DNA of 8,960 bases, taken from contig JAQZAY010000143.1 of NCBI GenBank assembly GCA_029239415.1, forward strand, positions 1 to 8,960, given 5' to 3'. The DNA comes from Pseudomonas sp. Lineage in GTDB: Bacteria > Pseudomonadota > Gammaproteobacteria > Pseudomonadales > Pseudomonadaceae. How positions within the stretch are numbered: position 1 is the stretch's first letter; every line of letters starts with the position of its first letter. Of the stretch, positions 1 to 5,859 are shown piece by piece. The notes under the pieces are model-generated. The model saw nothing but the letters and a program-made list of their open reading frames with translations, had not been told where the DNA came from and searched no databases. Made by a program: the position numbers and the translations under genes.

Positions 1-6
1 GCCACT

Positions 7-96
7 GGAGAGATGCCGGAGTGGCCGAACGGGACGGATTCGAAATCCGTTGTACTGGCGACAGTACCTAGGGTTCAAATCCCTATCTCTCCGCCA
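7..96 (+). tRNA. tRNA-Ser (anticodon CGA)
   Basis: A complete class II tRNA with encoded CCA. The acceptor stem GGAGAGA (7-13) pairs with TCTCTCC (86-92), followed by discriminator G93 and CCA 94-96. The anticodon stem ACGGA (34-38) pairs with TCCGT (46-50) around the loop TTCGAAA, placing anticodon CGA at 41-43, which reads UCG serine codons. A long variable arm, GTACTG (52-57) pairing with CAGTAC (62-67), is the serine hallmark. The T arm is TAGGG-TTCAAAT-CCCTA (69-85). All helices are perfectly paired, so the gene should be functional. UCG is a useful serine codon in a GC-rich genome. No integrated element is visible at its 3' end. Confidence 0.98.
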
Positions 97-109
97 TACG
101 TTGTACTGC

Positions 110-145
110 AAGGCCCCTGGAGACCTAACCGTTGCCGGGGGCCTT
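110..145 (+). terminator. Hairpin terminator after tRNA-Ser
   Basis: AAGGCCCCTGG (110-120) pairs with CCGGGGGCCTT (135-145) to give an 11-bp stem with one T-G wobble and a 14-nt loop. It starts 13 bases after the tRNA CCA and is followed by a T-containing but not T-rich stretch (TTGTCGTTTCC). Position and stem strength fit a tRNA transcription terminator. The poor U-tract and large loop keep this tentative. Confidence 0.6.
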
Positions 146-191
146 GTCGTTTCCGGCCCCGGCCCTTGTTCGTCCCATGCCTGGGACAAAC

Positions 192-240
192 TGTCATATT
201 GACATTGCCATTTCTCTTGCAGTGGCATTTCGGTTACAAT
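192..240 (+). promoter_or_regulatory. Promoter-like region upstream of mqo
   Basis: Three signals overlap here. A perfect dyad TGTCA-TAT-TGACA (192-204) contains a consensus -35 hexamer TTGACA (199-204); its best partner at 18-bp spacing is the poor TGGCAT (223-228). A good -10 hexamer TACAAT (235-240) has no convincing -35 at 16-18 bp. The stretch TGGCAT-N5-TTACA (223-238) also resembles a sigma-54 -24/-12 element, but has AC where the -12 GC should be. A promoter for mqo in this stretch is likely; which sigma factor and start site apply cannot be decided from sequence. Confidence 0.45.
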
Positions 241-243
241 CCT

Positions 244-255
244 TGAAACGTTTCA
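244..255. promoter_or_regulatory. LacI/Cra-type operator palindrome
   Basis: TGAAACGTTTCA is a perfect 12-bp palindrome. It matches the consensus known for Cra (FruR) of enterobacteria and differs by one base from the P. putida Cra operator as I recall it (TTAAACGTTTCA). Other LacI-family regulators of Pseudomonas sugar metabolism, such as PtxS, use related TGAAAC half-sites. It lies directly downstream of the -10-like TACAAT (235-240), so a bound protein would cover the start site and repress. The likely target is mqo, 250 bases downstream. Binding and the identity of the regulator are inferences. Confidence 0.55.
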
Positions 256-504
256 GCCTCAGCCAGCCCCCTCGGGTCTGCGCGGGGCGGCGTCCGATGT
301 TTCCCAAGCAGCTCAATCCAACCATCAAAACAAACGAGCGCTGAAGGGCATGAGCAGTTGCGGCCGGGTTTCCCCCTGGCCGTCGAAACCAGCCACCTTC
401 GTCTTCAACAACGCCCACCTGGCGTCATCCCTCGCGTGATGGCCGTTCCGGGGTGCCGTGTTGAAGAGCCGCGGGCGGATATGTTCTATTGAGTGGATTG
501 ATCA
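256..504 (+). other. Long mqo leader with two short overlapping reading frames
   Basis: No conventional gene is seen in this 249-base stretch. If transcription starts near 246, it forms a leader of roughly 260 nt. It contains a 29-codon frame (ATG 350, TGA 437-439) and a 17-codon frame (ATG 439, TGA 490-492). They share the bases TGATG, and the second ends 12 bases before the mqo ATG. A hairpin-capable segment, CGGCC (361-365) with GGCCG (378-382), lies inside the first frame. The first ATG is preceded by GAAGGGC, but with only about 2 nt between the AAGG core and the ATG, so initiation would be weak. The frames may be chance; they are given here as leader structure rather than as genes. Confidence 0.35.
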
Positions 505-2172
505 ATGTTCAAGAAAACAAGCAAGGCCTTGCTGGCATTGGCTGTAGCGGCAGGTGTCCTGCAAGCGCACGCCGCAGAAACCCGTAAAGTCGATGTGCTG
601 CTGGTCGGCGGCGGCATCATGAGTTCGACCCTGGGCATCTGGCTCAACGAGCTGGAGCCGGGCTGGTCGATGGAAATGGTCGAGCGCCTCGACGGCGTCG
701 CCGAAGAAAGCTCCAACGGCTGGAACAACGCCGGTACCGGCCACTCCGCGCTGGCCGAGCTGAACTACACGCCTGAAGACAAGGACGGCAACGTCACTAT
801 CTCCAAGGCGATCGAGATCAACGAGTCGTTCCAGATCTCCCGCCAGTTCTGGTCGTGGCAGGTGCGCAACGGCGTGCTGAAGAACCCGCACTCGTTCATC
901 AACTCCACGCCGCACATGAGCTTCGTCTGGGGCGATGACAACATCAAGTTCCTGAAGAAGCGCTACGACGCCCTGCAGGCGAGCCCGCTGTTCAAGCCGA
1001 TGCAGTACTCCGAGGACCACGCGCAGATCGCCAAGTGGGCCCCGTTGATGATGGAAGGCCGCGACCCGAAGCAGAAGCTGGCCGTGACCTGGACCCCGAT
1101 CGGCACCGACGTGAACTTCGGCGAGATCACCCGCCAGTTCGTCGGCCACCTGAAGGCGCAGCCCAACTTCTCGCTCAAGCTGTCGAGCGAAGTGCAGGAC
1201 ATCACCCGCAACAAGGATGGTTCCTGGCACGTCGAGTACAAGAACCTCAAGACTGGCGAAAGCACCGCGACCGACGCCAAGTTCCTGTTCATCGGTGCCG
1301 GTGGCGGCGCGCTGAAGCTGCTGCAGAAGTCGGGCATCCCGGAAGCCAAGGAATACGCGGGCTTCCCGGTGGGTGGCTCGTTCCTGGTGACCGAGAACCC
1401 GACCGTCGCCATGCAGCACATGGCCAAGGCCTACGGCATCGCCTCGACCGGTGCACCGCCCATGTCGGTCCCGCACCTGGACACCCGCGTGCTCGACGGC
1501 AAGCGCGTGATCCTGTTTGGCCCGTTCGCGACCTTCTCGACCAAGTTCCTGAAGAACGGCTCGTACCTGGACCTGCTGGGCACCACCACCCTGCACAACG
1601 TCTGGCCGATGACCAAGGTCGGTGTCGACCAGTACCCGCTGGTCGAGTACCTCGCTGGCCAGCTGATGCTGTCTGACGACGACCGCTTCAAGGCCCTGCA
1701 GGAATACTTCCCGAACGCCAAGAAGGAAGACTGGCGCCTGTGGCAGGCCGGCCAGCGCGTGCAGATCATCAAGCGTGACGAAGCCAACGGCGGCGTGCTG
1801 AAGCTGGGCACCGAAGTGGTCACCTCCCAGGACCGTACCATCGCCGGCCTGCTGGGCGCCTCGCCAGGTGCCTCGACTGCGGCGCCGATCATGCTGAACG
1901 TGCTCGAGACCGTGTTCAAGGAAAAGGTCGCGACGCCTGAGTGGCAAGCCCGCCTGCGCGAGATCGTGCCGAGCTACGGCACCAAGCTGAACGGTTCGGC
2001 TGCCGACGTGCAGAAAGAGTGGGACTACACCGCCGAAGTCCTGCAGCTGGGCAAGCCGCCAGTGCTCGAGCAGACCGCTGCCGCGCCTGCCGAAGCCGCT
2101 CCTGCCGCCGCCGCTGCACCTGCCGTATCGGCCGCTCCCGAGAGCGACCCTGCGCGCGACATGGCACTGTAA
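505..2172 (+). CDS. mqo: Malate:quinone oxidoreductase
   Basis: This 555-aa FAD enzyme oxidises L-malate to oxaloacetate and passes electrons to the quinone pool, replacing or supplementing NAD-dependent malate dehydrogenase in the TCA cycle. It is a peripheral inner-membrane protein. The dinucleotide-binding motif VGGGIMSS is at residues 34-41, followed by the family signature [14 protein letters not shown] (69-82); [15 protein letters not shown] and GASPGAS (451-457) are further family blocks. Overall it aligns along its length with E. coli Mqo as I recall it. The N-terminus (KK at 3-4, hydrophobic 8-19, AHA at 21-23) looks like a Sec signal. The last 32 residues (524-555) are an Ala/Pro-rich tail ending DMAL. 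The ribosome site is weak (GAGTGG, 491-496). The gene stands alone, bounded by a terminator downstream. Pseudomonads usually carry more than one mqo paralogue, so which copy this is cannot be settled here. Confidence 0.96.
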   Translation: MFKKTSKALLALAVAAGVLQAHAAETRKVDVLLVGGGIMSSTLGIWLNELEPGWSMEMVERLDGVAEESSNGWNNAGTGHSALAELNYTPEDKDGNVTISKAIEINESFQISRQFWSWQVRNGVLKNPHSFINSTPHMSFVWGDDNIKFLKKRYDALQASPLFKPMQYSEDHAQIAKWAPLMMEGRDPKQKLAVTWTPIGTDVNFGEITRQFVGHLKAQPNFSLKLSSEVQDITRNKDGSWHVEYKNLKTGESTATDAKFLFIGAGGGALKLLQKSGIPEAKEYAGFPVGGSFLVTENPTVAMQHMAKAYGIASTGAPPMSVPHLDTRVLDGKRVILFGPFATFSTKFLKNGSYLDLLGTTTLHNVWPMTKVGVDQYPLVEYLAGQLMLSDDDRFKALQEYFPNAKKEDWRLWQAGQRVQIIKRDEANGGVLKLGTEVVTSQDRTIAGLLGASPGASTAAPIMLNVLETVFKEKVATPEWQARLREIVPSYGTKLNGSAADVQKEWDYTAEVLQLGKPPVLEQTAAAPAEAAPAAAAAPAVSAAPESDPARDMAL

Positions 2173-2184
2173 GCCCTGTCGAAG

Positions 2185-2207
2185 TGCCTGCCCTGGCGGG
2201 GCAGGCA
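2185..2207 (+). repeat. First of two hairpins after mqo
   Basis: TGCCTGCCC (2185-2193) pairs perfectly with GGGCAGGCA (2199-2207) around TGGCG, 12 bases after the mqo stop. No T-run follows. Overlapping its 3' arm is a tandem 8-bp duplication, GGCATGAC twice (2204-2219). It may protect the mRNA 3' end or act with the terminator just downstream. Confidence 0.6.
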
Positions 2208-2220
2208 TGACGGCATGACG

Positions 2221-2253
2221 AAAAGCCACGGGATGCGAGTCCCGTGGCTTTTT
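2221..2253. terminator. Bidirectional intrinsic terminator between mqo and lysR
   Basis: AAAAGCCACGGGA (2221-2233) pairs with TCCCGTGGCTTTT (2240-2252) around TGCGAG, giving a 13-bp perfect stem with T2249-T2253 on the plus strand and the A-run 2221-2224 supplying Ts on the minus strand. It can end both mqo transcription and the convergent minus-strand group, whose last stop codon is at 2284-2286. Confidence 0.9.
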
Positions 2254-2283
2254 CGTGTCCGGCTGATGGTGATGGGTGAGGGA

Positions 2284-3168
2284 TTAGCCGCCGAACAGCG
2301 CCCGTGCCTCGTCGAAGCATTGCCCGGCGATCGCCGAGCGCGGCTCGCTGCGACGCAGCAACAGCCCGACCGGGCTGCGGATGCTGGCGTCGGCGATGGG
2401 GATGATGCGCAGCGGCTCGCCCAGCTCTTCCAGCCCGCCGTCCAGGGGCATCACCGCGCAGCAGACGCCGCTGGCGATGGCCTGGATCAGCTGGAAGGTG
2501 GAGTCGCTCTCCAGCACCGCCATCGGTTCCAGGCCGCGGCTGCGAAAGCTCAGGTCCAGTGACTGTCGATAGTGCATGCCCTTGCTCAGCAGCCCCAGCG
2601 GGATGTCGCCCAGGTCTTGCCAGTGCAGCTCGGCCTGCTCGAACTGGAAGTGCCGGGTGTCGTGCAACAGGCCCATGGTGGTGGTGCCCAGCTCGATCAC
2701 CTCGAAGAAGCTGGTGTCGACCTGGTCCAGGTAGCAGATGCCCAGGTCCAGCTGGTTGCGGCTGAGCTGGTCGATGACTTGCTCGGAGGTGTGCGAGCTG
2801 AGCTGGAAATGCAGCTCCGGGTATTTCTCGCGCAGTGGCAGCAACAGGTGCATGGGGTTGAAGCTGGCCAGCGGCACGCTGCCCAGGCGCAACATGCCGA
2901 CCACCTGGCCGCGGCAGCTGGCGGCCTCGGCCTGCAGGCCGTCATGCGCGGCCAGCAGAGTGCGGGCCCAGGCCAGGATGCGCTCGCCGGCCTCGGTGAA
3001 GCCCTCGAAGCGCTGGCCGCGCTTGACCAGCACCAGGTCCAGTTCCTCCTCCAGGTTGCGCAGGCGCATGGACAGGGTCGGCTGGGTGATGTGGCATAGC
3101 ACGGCCGCCTGGCCGAAGTGCCGGGTCTGGTCCAGGGCGATGAGAAACTTGAGCTGCTTGATATCCAT
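2284..3168 (-). CDS. LysR-type transcriptional regulator
   Basis: A 294-aa protein of standard LysR-family length. Residues 1-60 form the winged helix-turn-helix: it opens MDIKQLKFLIALDQTRHFGQ and continues with ITQPTLSMRLRNLEEELDL, the recognition-helix pattern. A linker helix leads into a periplasmic-binding-protein-like effector domain from about residue 90 (GMLRLGSVPLASFNPMHLLL) to the C-terminus. I chose ATG at 3168 because it begins the canonical MDIKQLKF and has AGG 7 bases upstream; a longer in-frame TTG start at 3216 would add 16 residues unlike the family. It is the last gene of the minus-strand group, 81 bp after the bestrophin gene, with a strong dyad in that gap that may be an autoregulatory site. 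It lacks the usual divergent target gene, so its regulon and ligand cannot be guessed from context. Confidence 0.93.
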   Translation of the reverse strand: MDIKQLKFLIALDQTRHFGQAAVLCHITQPTLSMRLRNLEEELDLVLVKRGQRFEGFTEAGERILAWARTLLAAHDGLQAEAASCRGQVVGMLRLGSVPLASFNPMHLLLPLREKYPELHFQLSSHTSEQVIDQLSRNQLDLGICYLDQVDTSFFEVIELGTTTMGLLHDTRHFQFEQAELHWQDLGDIPLGLLSKGMHYRQSLDLSFRSRGLEPMAVLESDSTFQLIQAIASGVCCAVMPLDGGLEELGEPLRIIPIADASIRSPVGLLLRRSEPRSAIAGQCFDEARALFGG

Positions 3169-3177
3169 GGCGCGGCC

Positions 3178-3211
3178 TAAGGTTAATCGGGAACACACGC
3201 CCGAGACCTTA
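3178..3211. promoter_or_regulatory. Imperfect dyad just upstream of lysR
   Basis: Two nested inverted repeats: outer arms TAAGGT (3178-3183) and ACCTTA (3206-3211), inner arms TCGGG (3187-3191) and CCCGA (3200-3204), around AACACACG. The dyad begins 10 bases from the lysR ATG. LysR proteins usually autoregulate through interrupted dyads near their own start, so this is a candidate site. As RNA it could also form a hairpin at the end of the bestrophin transcript, but no T-run follows. Confidence 0.4.
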
Positions 3212-3249
3212 CCCAACTCCAGGGCGGCGATCCAACTTTACCGGCGCGC

Positions 3250-4149
3250 TCAACGCAGCACGTAGTCCACCGGCGCCAGCGCAGGCGGCAACTCGCTGTG
3301 CCCGAGCGCCGCGAGCACGTCGCGCTCGACCGTGCGCACCAGCGCATCGGTGGGCAGGTCGTTCTCGTCGCGGCCGAAAGGGTCTTCCAGCTCGTTGCCG
3401 ATGGCGTCCAGGCCGAAGAAGGTGTAGCTGACAATGGTGGTAAACAGCGGCGCCAGCCAGCCCAGCGGTTCTGCCAGGGCGAAGGGCAGCAGCAGGCAGA
3501 AGATGTAGATGGTGCGGTGCAGCAGCAAGGTGTAGGGGAAGGGCAGGGGCGTGCCCTTGAGCCGCTCGCAGGTGGCCTGCACTTCGGACAGGCCGGTCAG
3601 GTGCTGTGCCAGCAGGCCGTAGCGCCAGTCGCTGATGCGCCCGTCCAGGGCCAGGCGCGAGCACTGCGCGCCGACCTGCTGCAGGATGCTGTCGCACGGG
3701 TTGTGCGGGCTCGCCACGAACGGCGCCTGCAGCCACGGCTGCGCCGCCTGGCCCTGGTCTTCGTTGCGCAGCCTGGCATTGAGCGCGTGGGCGAACCCGC
3801 AGAGGGCGCGCAGCAACTCCTCCCTGAGCGCGGCATCCTCGATGATCACGCTCTCGCGCACGAACGAGCGCGTCTCGATGATCAGCTTGCCCCAGGCCTT
3901 GCGTCCCTCCCACCAGCGGTCGTAGCAGGCGTTGTTGCGAAAGCTCATGAAGATCGACAGCGACAGCCCCAGCAAGGTGAAGGGCGTGGCGCTGACCGGA
4001 TAGAAGAAGGCAGGGTAATGGCGCTCGACCAGCACGATCAGCGCGGCCAGCAAGGTGACCATCAGGCAACGCAGGGCGATGCGCTTGACGATCGAGCCTT
4101 TCAGAGTGAACAGCACGCGCAAAACGTCGGGACGGGGATGGACGATCAT
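3250..4149 (-). CDS. Bestrophin-family (UPF0187/RFP-TM) ion channel
   Basis: A 299-aa inner-membrane protein homologous to eukaryotic bestrophins and to the bacterial Klebsiella channel KpBest, which forms a pentamer. Hydrophobic segments lie at about residues 24-41, 57-69, 210-232 and 234-250. The signature FRNNACYDRWWEGRKAWG spans 70-87, and EDPFGRDENDLP (255-266) matches the acidic C-terminal region conserved in the family. In the KpBest pore neck (Ile62, Ile66, Phe70 as I recall), this protein in the same register has Leu62, Ile66 and Phe70. KpBest is cation-selective whereas animal bestrophins pass chloride, so selectivity is open here. The start ATG at 4149 follows AGGGA by 12 bases. 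The gene lies 22 bp after moaA on the same strand, so the two are probably one transcript. Confidence 0.92.
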   Translation of the reverse strand: MIVHPRPDVLRVLFTLKGSIVKRIALRCLMVTLLAALIVLVERHYPAFFYPVSATPFTLLGLSLSIFMSFRNNACYDRWWEGRKAWGKLIIETRSFVRESVIIEDAALREELLRALCGFAHALNARLRNEDQGQAAQPWLQAPFVASPHNPCDSILQQVGAQCSRLALDGRISDWRYGLLAQHLTGLSEVQATCERLKGTPLPFPYTLLLHRTIYIFCLLLPFALAEPLGWLAPLFTTIVSYTFFGLDAIGNELEDPFGRDENDLPTDALVRTVERDVLAALGHSELPPALAPVDYVLR

Positions 4150-4171
4150 CGCGTTGCGGTTTCCCTGTGGT

Positions 4172-5176
4172 TCAACCGCCGGTCATGTTCATGAAGCGCA
4201 CGATCTGCACCTCGCCGCCCACTTCGAAATGATGCTGGTAGGGCTTGAGGCCGACCGCATGGCGGATGGCCTTCTCGAGGCGCTGCGCATCGCCGGGATG
4301 GGCGCGCAGCACCTGCTTGAGGTCGAGCGAATGCTCGTTGCCCAGGCACAGCAGCAGCCGGCCCTCGACGGTCAGCCGCACGCGGTTGCAGGTGGCGCAG
4401 AAGTTGTGGCTGTGGGGCGAGATGAAACCGACGCGGGTCTGCGGCGCTTCGGCCAGGCGCCAGTAGCGTGCAGGCCCCTGGGACGACTCGGCGGACTCGA
4501 CCAGGGTGAAGTGCTCGGCCAGCCGCGCGCGCACCTCGTCGCTCGAGCAGTAGGATTCGCCGCGCTCGTGCTCGCTGATCACGCCCAGGGGCATTTCCTC
4601 GATGAAGGAGATGTCCAGTTCGCGGTCGATGGCAAAGCGCACCAGGTCGACGATCTCATCGTCATTGCGGCCCTTGAGCACCACGCAATTGAGCTTGGTG
4701 CGCCTGAAGCCGGCCTGGCGCGCCGCATCGATCCCGGCGATCACCTGCCCGAGGTCGCCCGTGCGGGTCAGCGCCTTGAAGCGCTGCGCATCGAGACTGT
4801 CGAGGCTGATGTTCAGGCGCGTCACCCCGGCATCGAACAGCGGCTGGGCCAGTCGCCCCAGCTGCGAGCCGTTGCTGGTCAGGCACAGTTCGCGCAGGCC
4901 GGGCAGGGCGGCGATGCGCTGGCACAGCTCGACGATGCCCTTGCGCACCAGCGGCTCGCCACCGGTCAGGCGGATCTTGCGGGTGCCCAGGGCGACGAAG
5001 CGCTCGGCCACCTGGTACAGCTCCTCGAGCGAGAGAATCTGCTGGCGCGGCAGGAACTGCATCTCCTCGGCCATGCAGTACACGCAGCGAAAGTCGCAGC
5101 GATCGGTGACCGACATCCGCAGGTAGTCGATCTTGCGATTGAAGCTGTCGATCAGTGCGCCGCTGTCATCGTTCAC
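4172..5176 (-). CDS. moaA: GTP 3',8-cyclase (molybdenum cofactor synthesis protein A)
   Basis: A 334-aa radical SAM enzyme that, with MoaC, converts GTP to cyclic pyranopterin monophosphate in the first step of molybdenum cofactor synthesis; it acts in the cytosol. The N-terminal 4Fe-4S motif is C27-X3-C31-X2-C34 within [16 protein letters not shown], followed by the SAM-binding GGEP (72-75). The second, GTP-binding cluster is C260-X2-C263-X13-C277, and the protein ends in the Gly-Gly (MTGG) needed for activity in the family. The start is GTG at 5176, which gives the usual short lead before the SAM domain; its ribosome site is weak. No moaB, moaC, moaD, moaE or mobA is adjacent, so this is a solitary copy, possibly a paralogue. 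Downstream, 22 bp away, is the bestrophin gene. Confidence 0.96.
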   Translation of the reverse strand: MNDDSGALIDSFNRKIDYLRMSVTDRCDFRCVYCMAEEMQFLPRQQILSLEELYQVAERFVALGTRKIRLTGGEPLVRKGIVELCQRIAALPGLRELCLTSNGSQLGRLAQPLFDAGVTRLNISLDSLDAQRFKALTRTGDLGQVIAGIDAARQAGFRRTKLNCVVLKGRNDDEIVDLVRFAIDRELDISFIEEMPLGVISEHERGESYCSSDEVRARLAEHFTLVESAESSQGPARYWRLAEAPQTRVGFISPHSHNFCATCNRVRLTVEGRLLLCLGNEHSLDLKQVLRAHPGDAQRLEKAIRHAVGLKPYQHHFEVGGEVQIVRFMNMTGG

Positions 5177-5217
5177 GAGAGGGTCTCTGGGGCTGCCTTC
5201 GGCAGGGACTATGACAT

Positions 5218-5256
5218 GAAGCTATCCCGTGTGGCCCGGGGGCGTCAAATAGCTTC
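5218..5256 (-). promoter_or_regulatory. Possible moaA promoter enclosed by an inverted repeat
   Basis: In the 107-bp gap between the Lrp/AsnC stop and the moaA start, GAAGCTAT (5218-5225) and ATAGCTTC (5249-5256) form an 8-bp inverted repeat with a 23-bp centre. On the minus strand the centre begins with TTGACG (complement of 5243-5248), a good -35; 18 bp further is TAGCTT, a weak -10 lying in the other arm. This could be a regulated promoter for moaA and the bestrophin gene. A small hairpin, CTGCC-TTC-GGCAG (5193-5205), sits in the resulting leader. The gap is too short and lacks the layout expected for a Moco riboswitch. Confidence 0.35.
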
Positions 5257-5283
5257 GCTCGACTGGCTGATCGAACAGCTCTA

Positions 5284-5742
5284 TCAGCGCGGCACGGGGT
5301 AGGCGGTGGTGTACTTGAGCTGCTCCATCGCGAAGCTCGAGGTGATGTTGGACAGGCCGTCGGTGCTGGTGATGAGCTTCTTGTAGAAGCGGTCGTAGGC
5401 ACCAATGTCGCTTACTACCACGCGCAACATGTAGTCCCAGTCCCCGGACATGCGATAGAACTCCATCACCTCCTCGAAGCCGGTGACGGTGCGCGCGAAC
5501 TGCTCGAGCCAGGCATTGTCGTGGCGCTGGGTCTTGAGCTGGACGAACACCGACAGCCCCAGCCCCAGCCGCTGCGGGTCGAGCAGCGCCACCCGGCCAC
5601 GGATGTAGCCCTCGTCCTCCAGGCGCTTGACCCGCTTCCAGCAGGGCGTGGTGGTCAGGTTGACCGCCTCGGCCAGGTCCTTGAGGGAGACCGAGGCGTC
5701 GCGCTGGAGCAGGGTGAGGATGTGCTGGTCGAAACTGTCCAT
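5284..5742 (-). CDS. Lrp/AsnC-family transcriptional regulator
   Basis: A 152-aa regulator of typical family length. The N-terminal helix-turn-helix covers about residues 1-60 (SLKDLAEAVNLTTTPCWKRV, then KRLEDEGYI), and the C-terminal RAM/ligand-binding domain carries the family-type GDWDY at 100-104 within MSGDWDYMLRVVV. Such proteins assemble as dimers to octamers and respond to amino acids. It is transcribed divergently from a Cys/Met-metabolism PLP enzyme across 117 bp. This is the same arrangement as the known P. putida mdeR-mdeA pair (Lrp homologue beside methionine gamma-lyase), so that enzyme is its most likely target. ATG at 5742 gives the expected N-terminus; only a GAG-like ribosome site is present. 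Confidence 0.94.
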   Translation of the reverse strand: MDSFDQHILTLLQRDASVSLKDLAEAVNLTTTPCWKRVKRLEDEGYIRGRVALLDPQRLGLGLSVFVQLKTQRHDNAWLEQFARTVTGFEEVMEFYRMSGDWDYMLRVVVSDIGAYDRFYKKLITSTDGLSNITSSFAMEQLKYTTAYPVPR

Positions 5743-5859
5743 GTCGCTCGCATGCGAAGAAGTAGAAAAGGTTTCTCCAGACTAGCCATGTCGTGGAAAC
5801 AATGGAACCTGCGGATATGCCATAGTTGCCGTCATCCCACCGCATCCCTGGTCCCGAGC
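5743..5859. promoter_or_regulatory. Divergent control region between Lrp-type regulator and PLP enzyme
   Basis: This 117-bp gap must hold both start signals. It contains a perfect short dyad AGAAA-AGG-TTTCT (5764-5776). It also contains near-mirror elements GTTTCTCCA (5771-5779) and TGGAAAC (5794-5800), the latter followed by a second TGGAA (5803-5807). Lrp/AsnC proteins bind degenerate, repeated dyads, so these are candidate sites. No clear -35/-10 pair stands out for either gene. Confidence 0.4.

Noticed and set aside
1..96. tRNA-Ser 3' end as an integration site of a genomic island
   Set aside because: Downstream lies core mqo, with no integrase and no second copy of the tRNA 3' end seen in the window.
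194..418. A 74-codon minus-strand frame in the mqo upstream region
   Set aside because: It starts at GTG, has no ribosome site that I can see, crosses the promoter-like sequence and palindrome, and the product has no recognisable feature.
511..526. A-rich segment at the start of mqo as a Crc/Hfq catabolite site
   Set aside because: It is A-rich, but no window fully matches AANAANAA; the sequence simply encodes the Lys-rich signal-like start.
502..2229. A 575-codon open frame antisense to mqo
   Set aside because: It is the mirror of a GC-rich gene with strong third-position bias, has a low-complexity Arg/Gly/His/Gln-rich translation matching no family, while the plus-strand frame is a clear Mqo.
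5177..5283. Moco riboswitch upstream of moaA
   Set aside because: The gap is only 107 bp and shows one 5-bp hairpin and an inverted repeat, not the multi-stem layout of that riboswitch.
4055..5302. A 415-codon plus-strand frame antisense to moaA
   Set aside because: Same shadow effect; the minus strand encodes MoaA with all six cluster cysteines and the terminal Gly-Gly.
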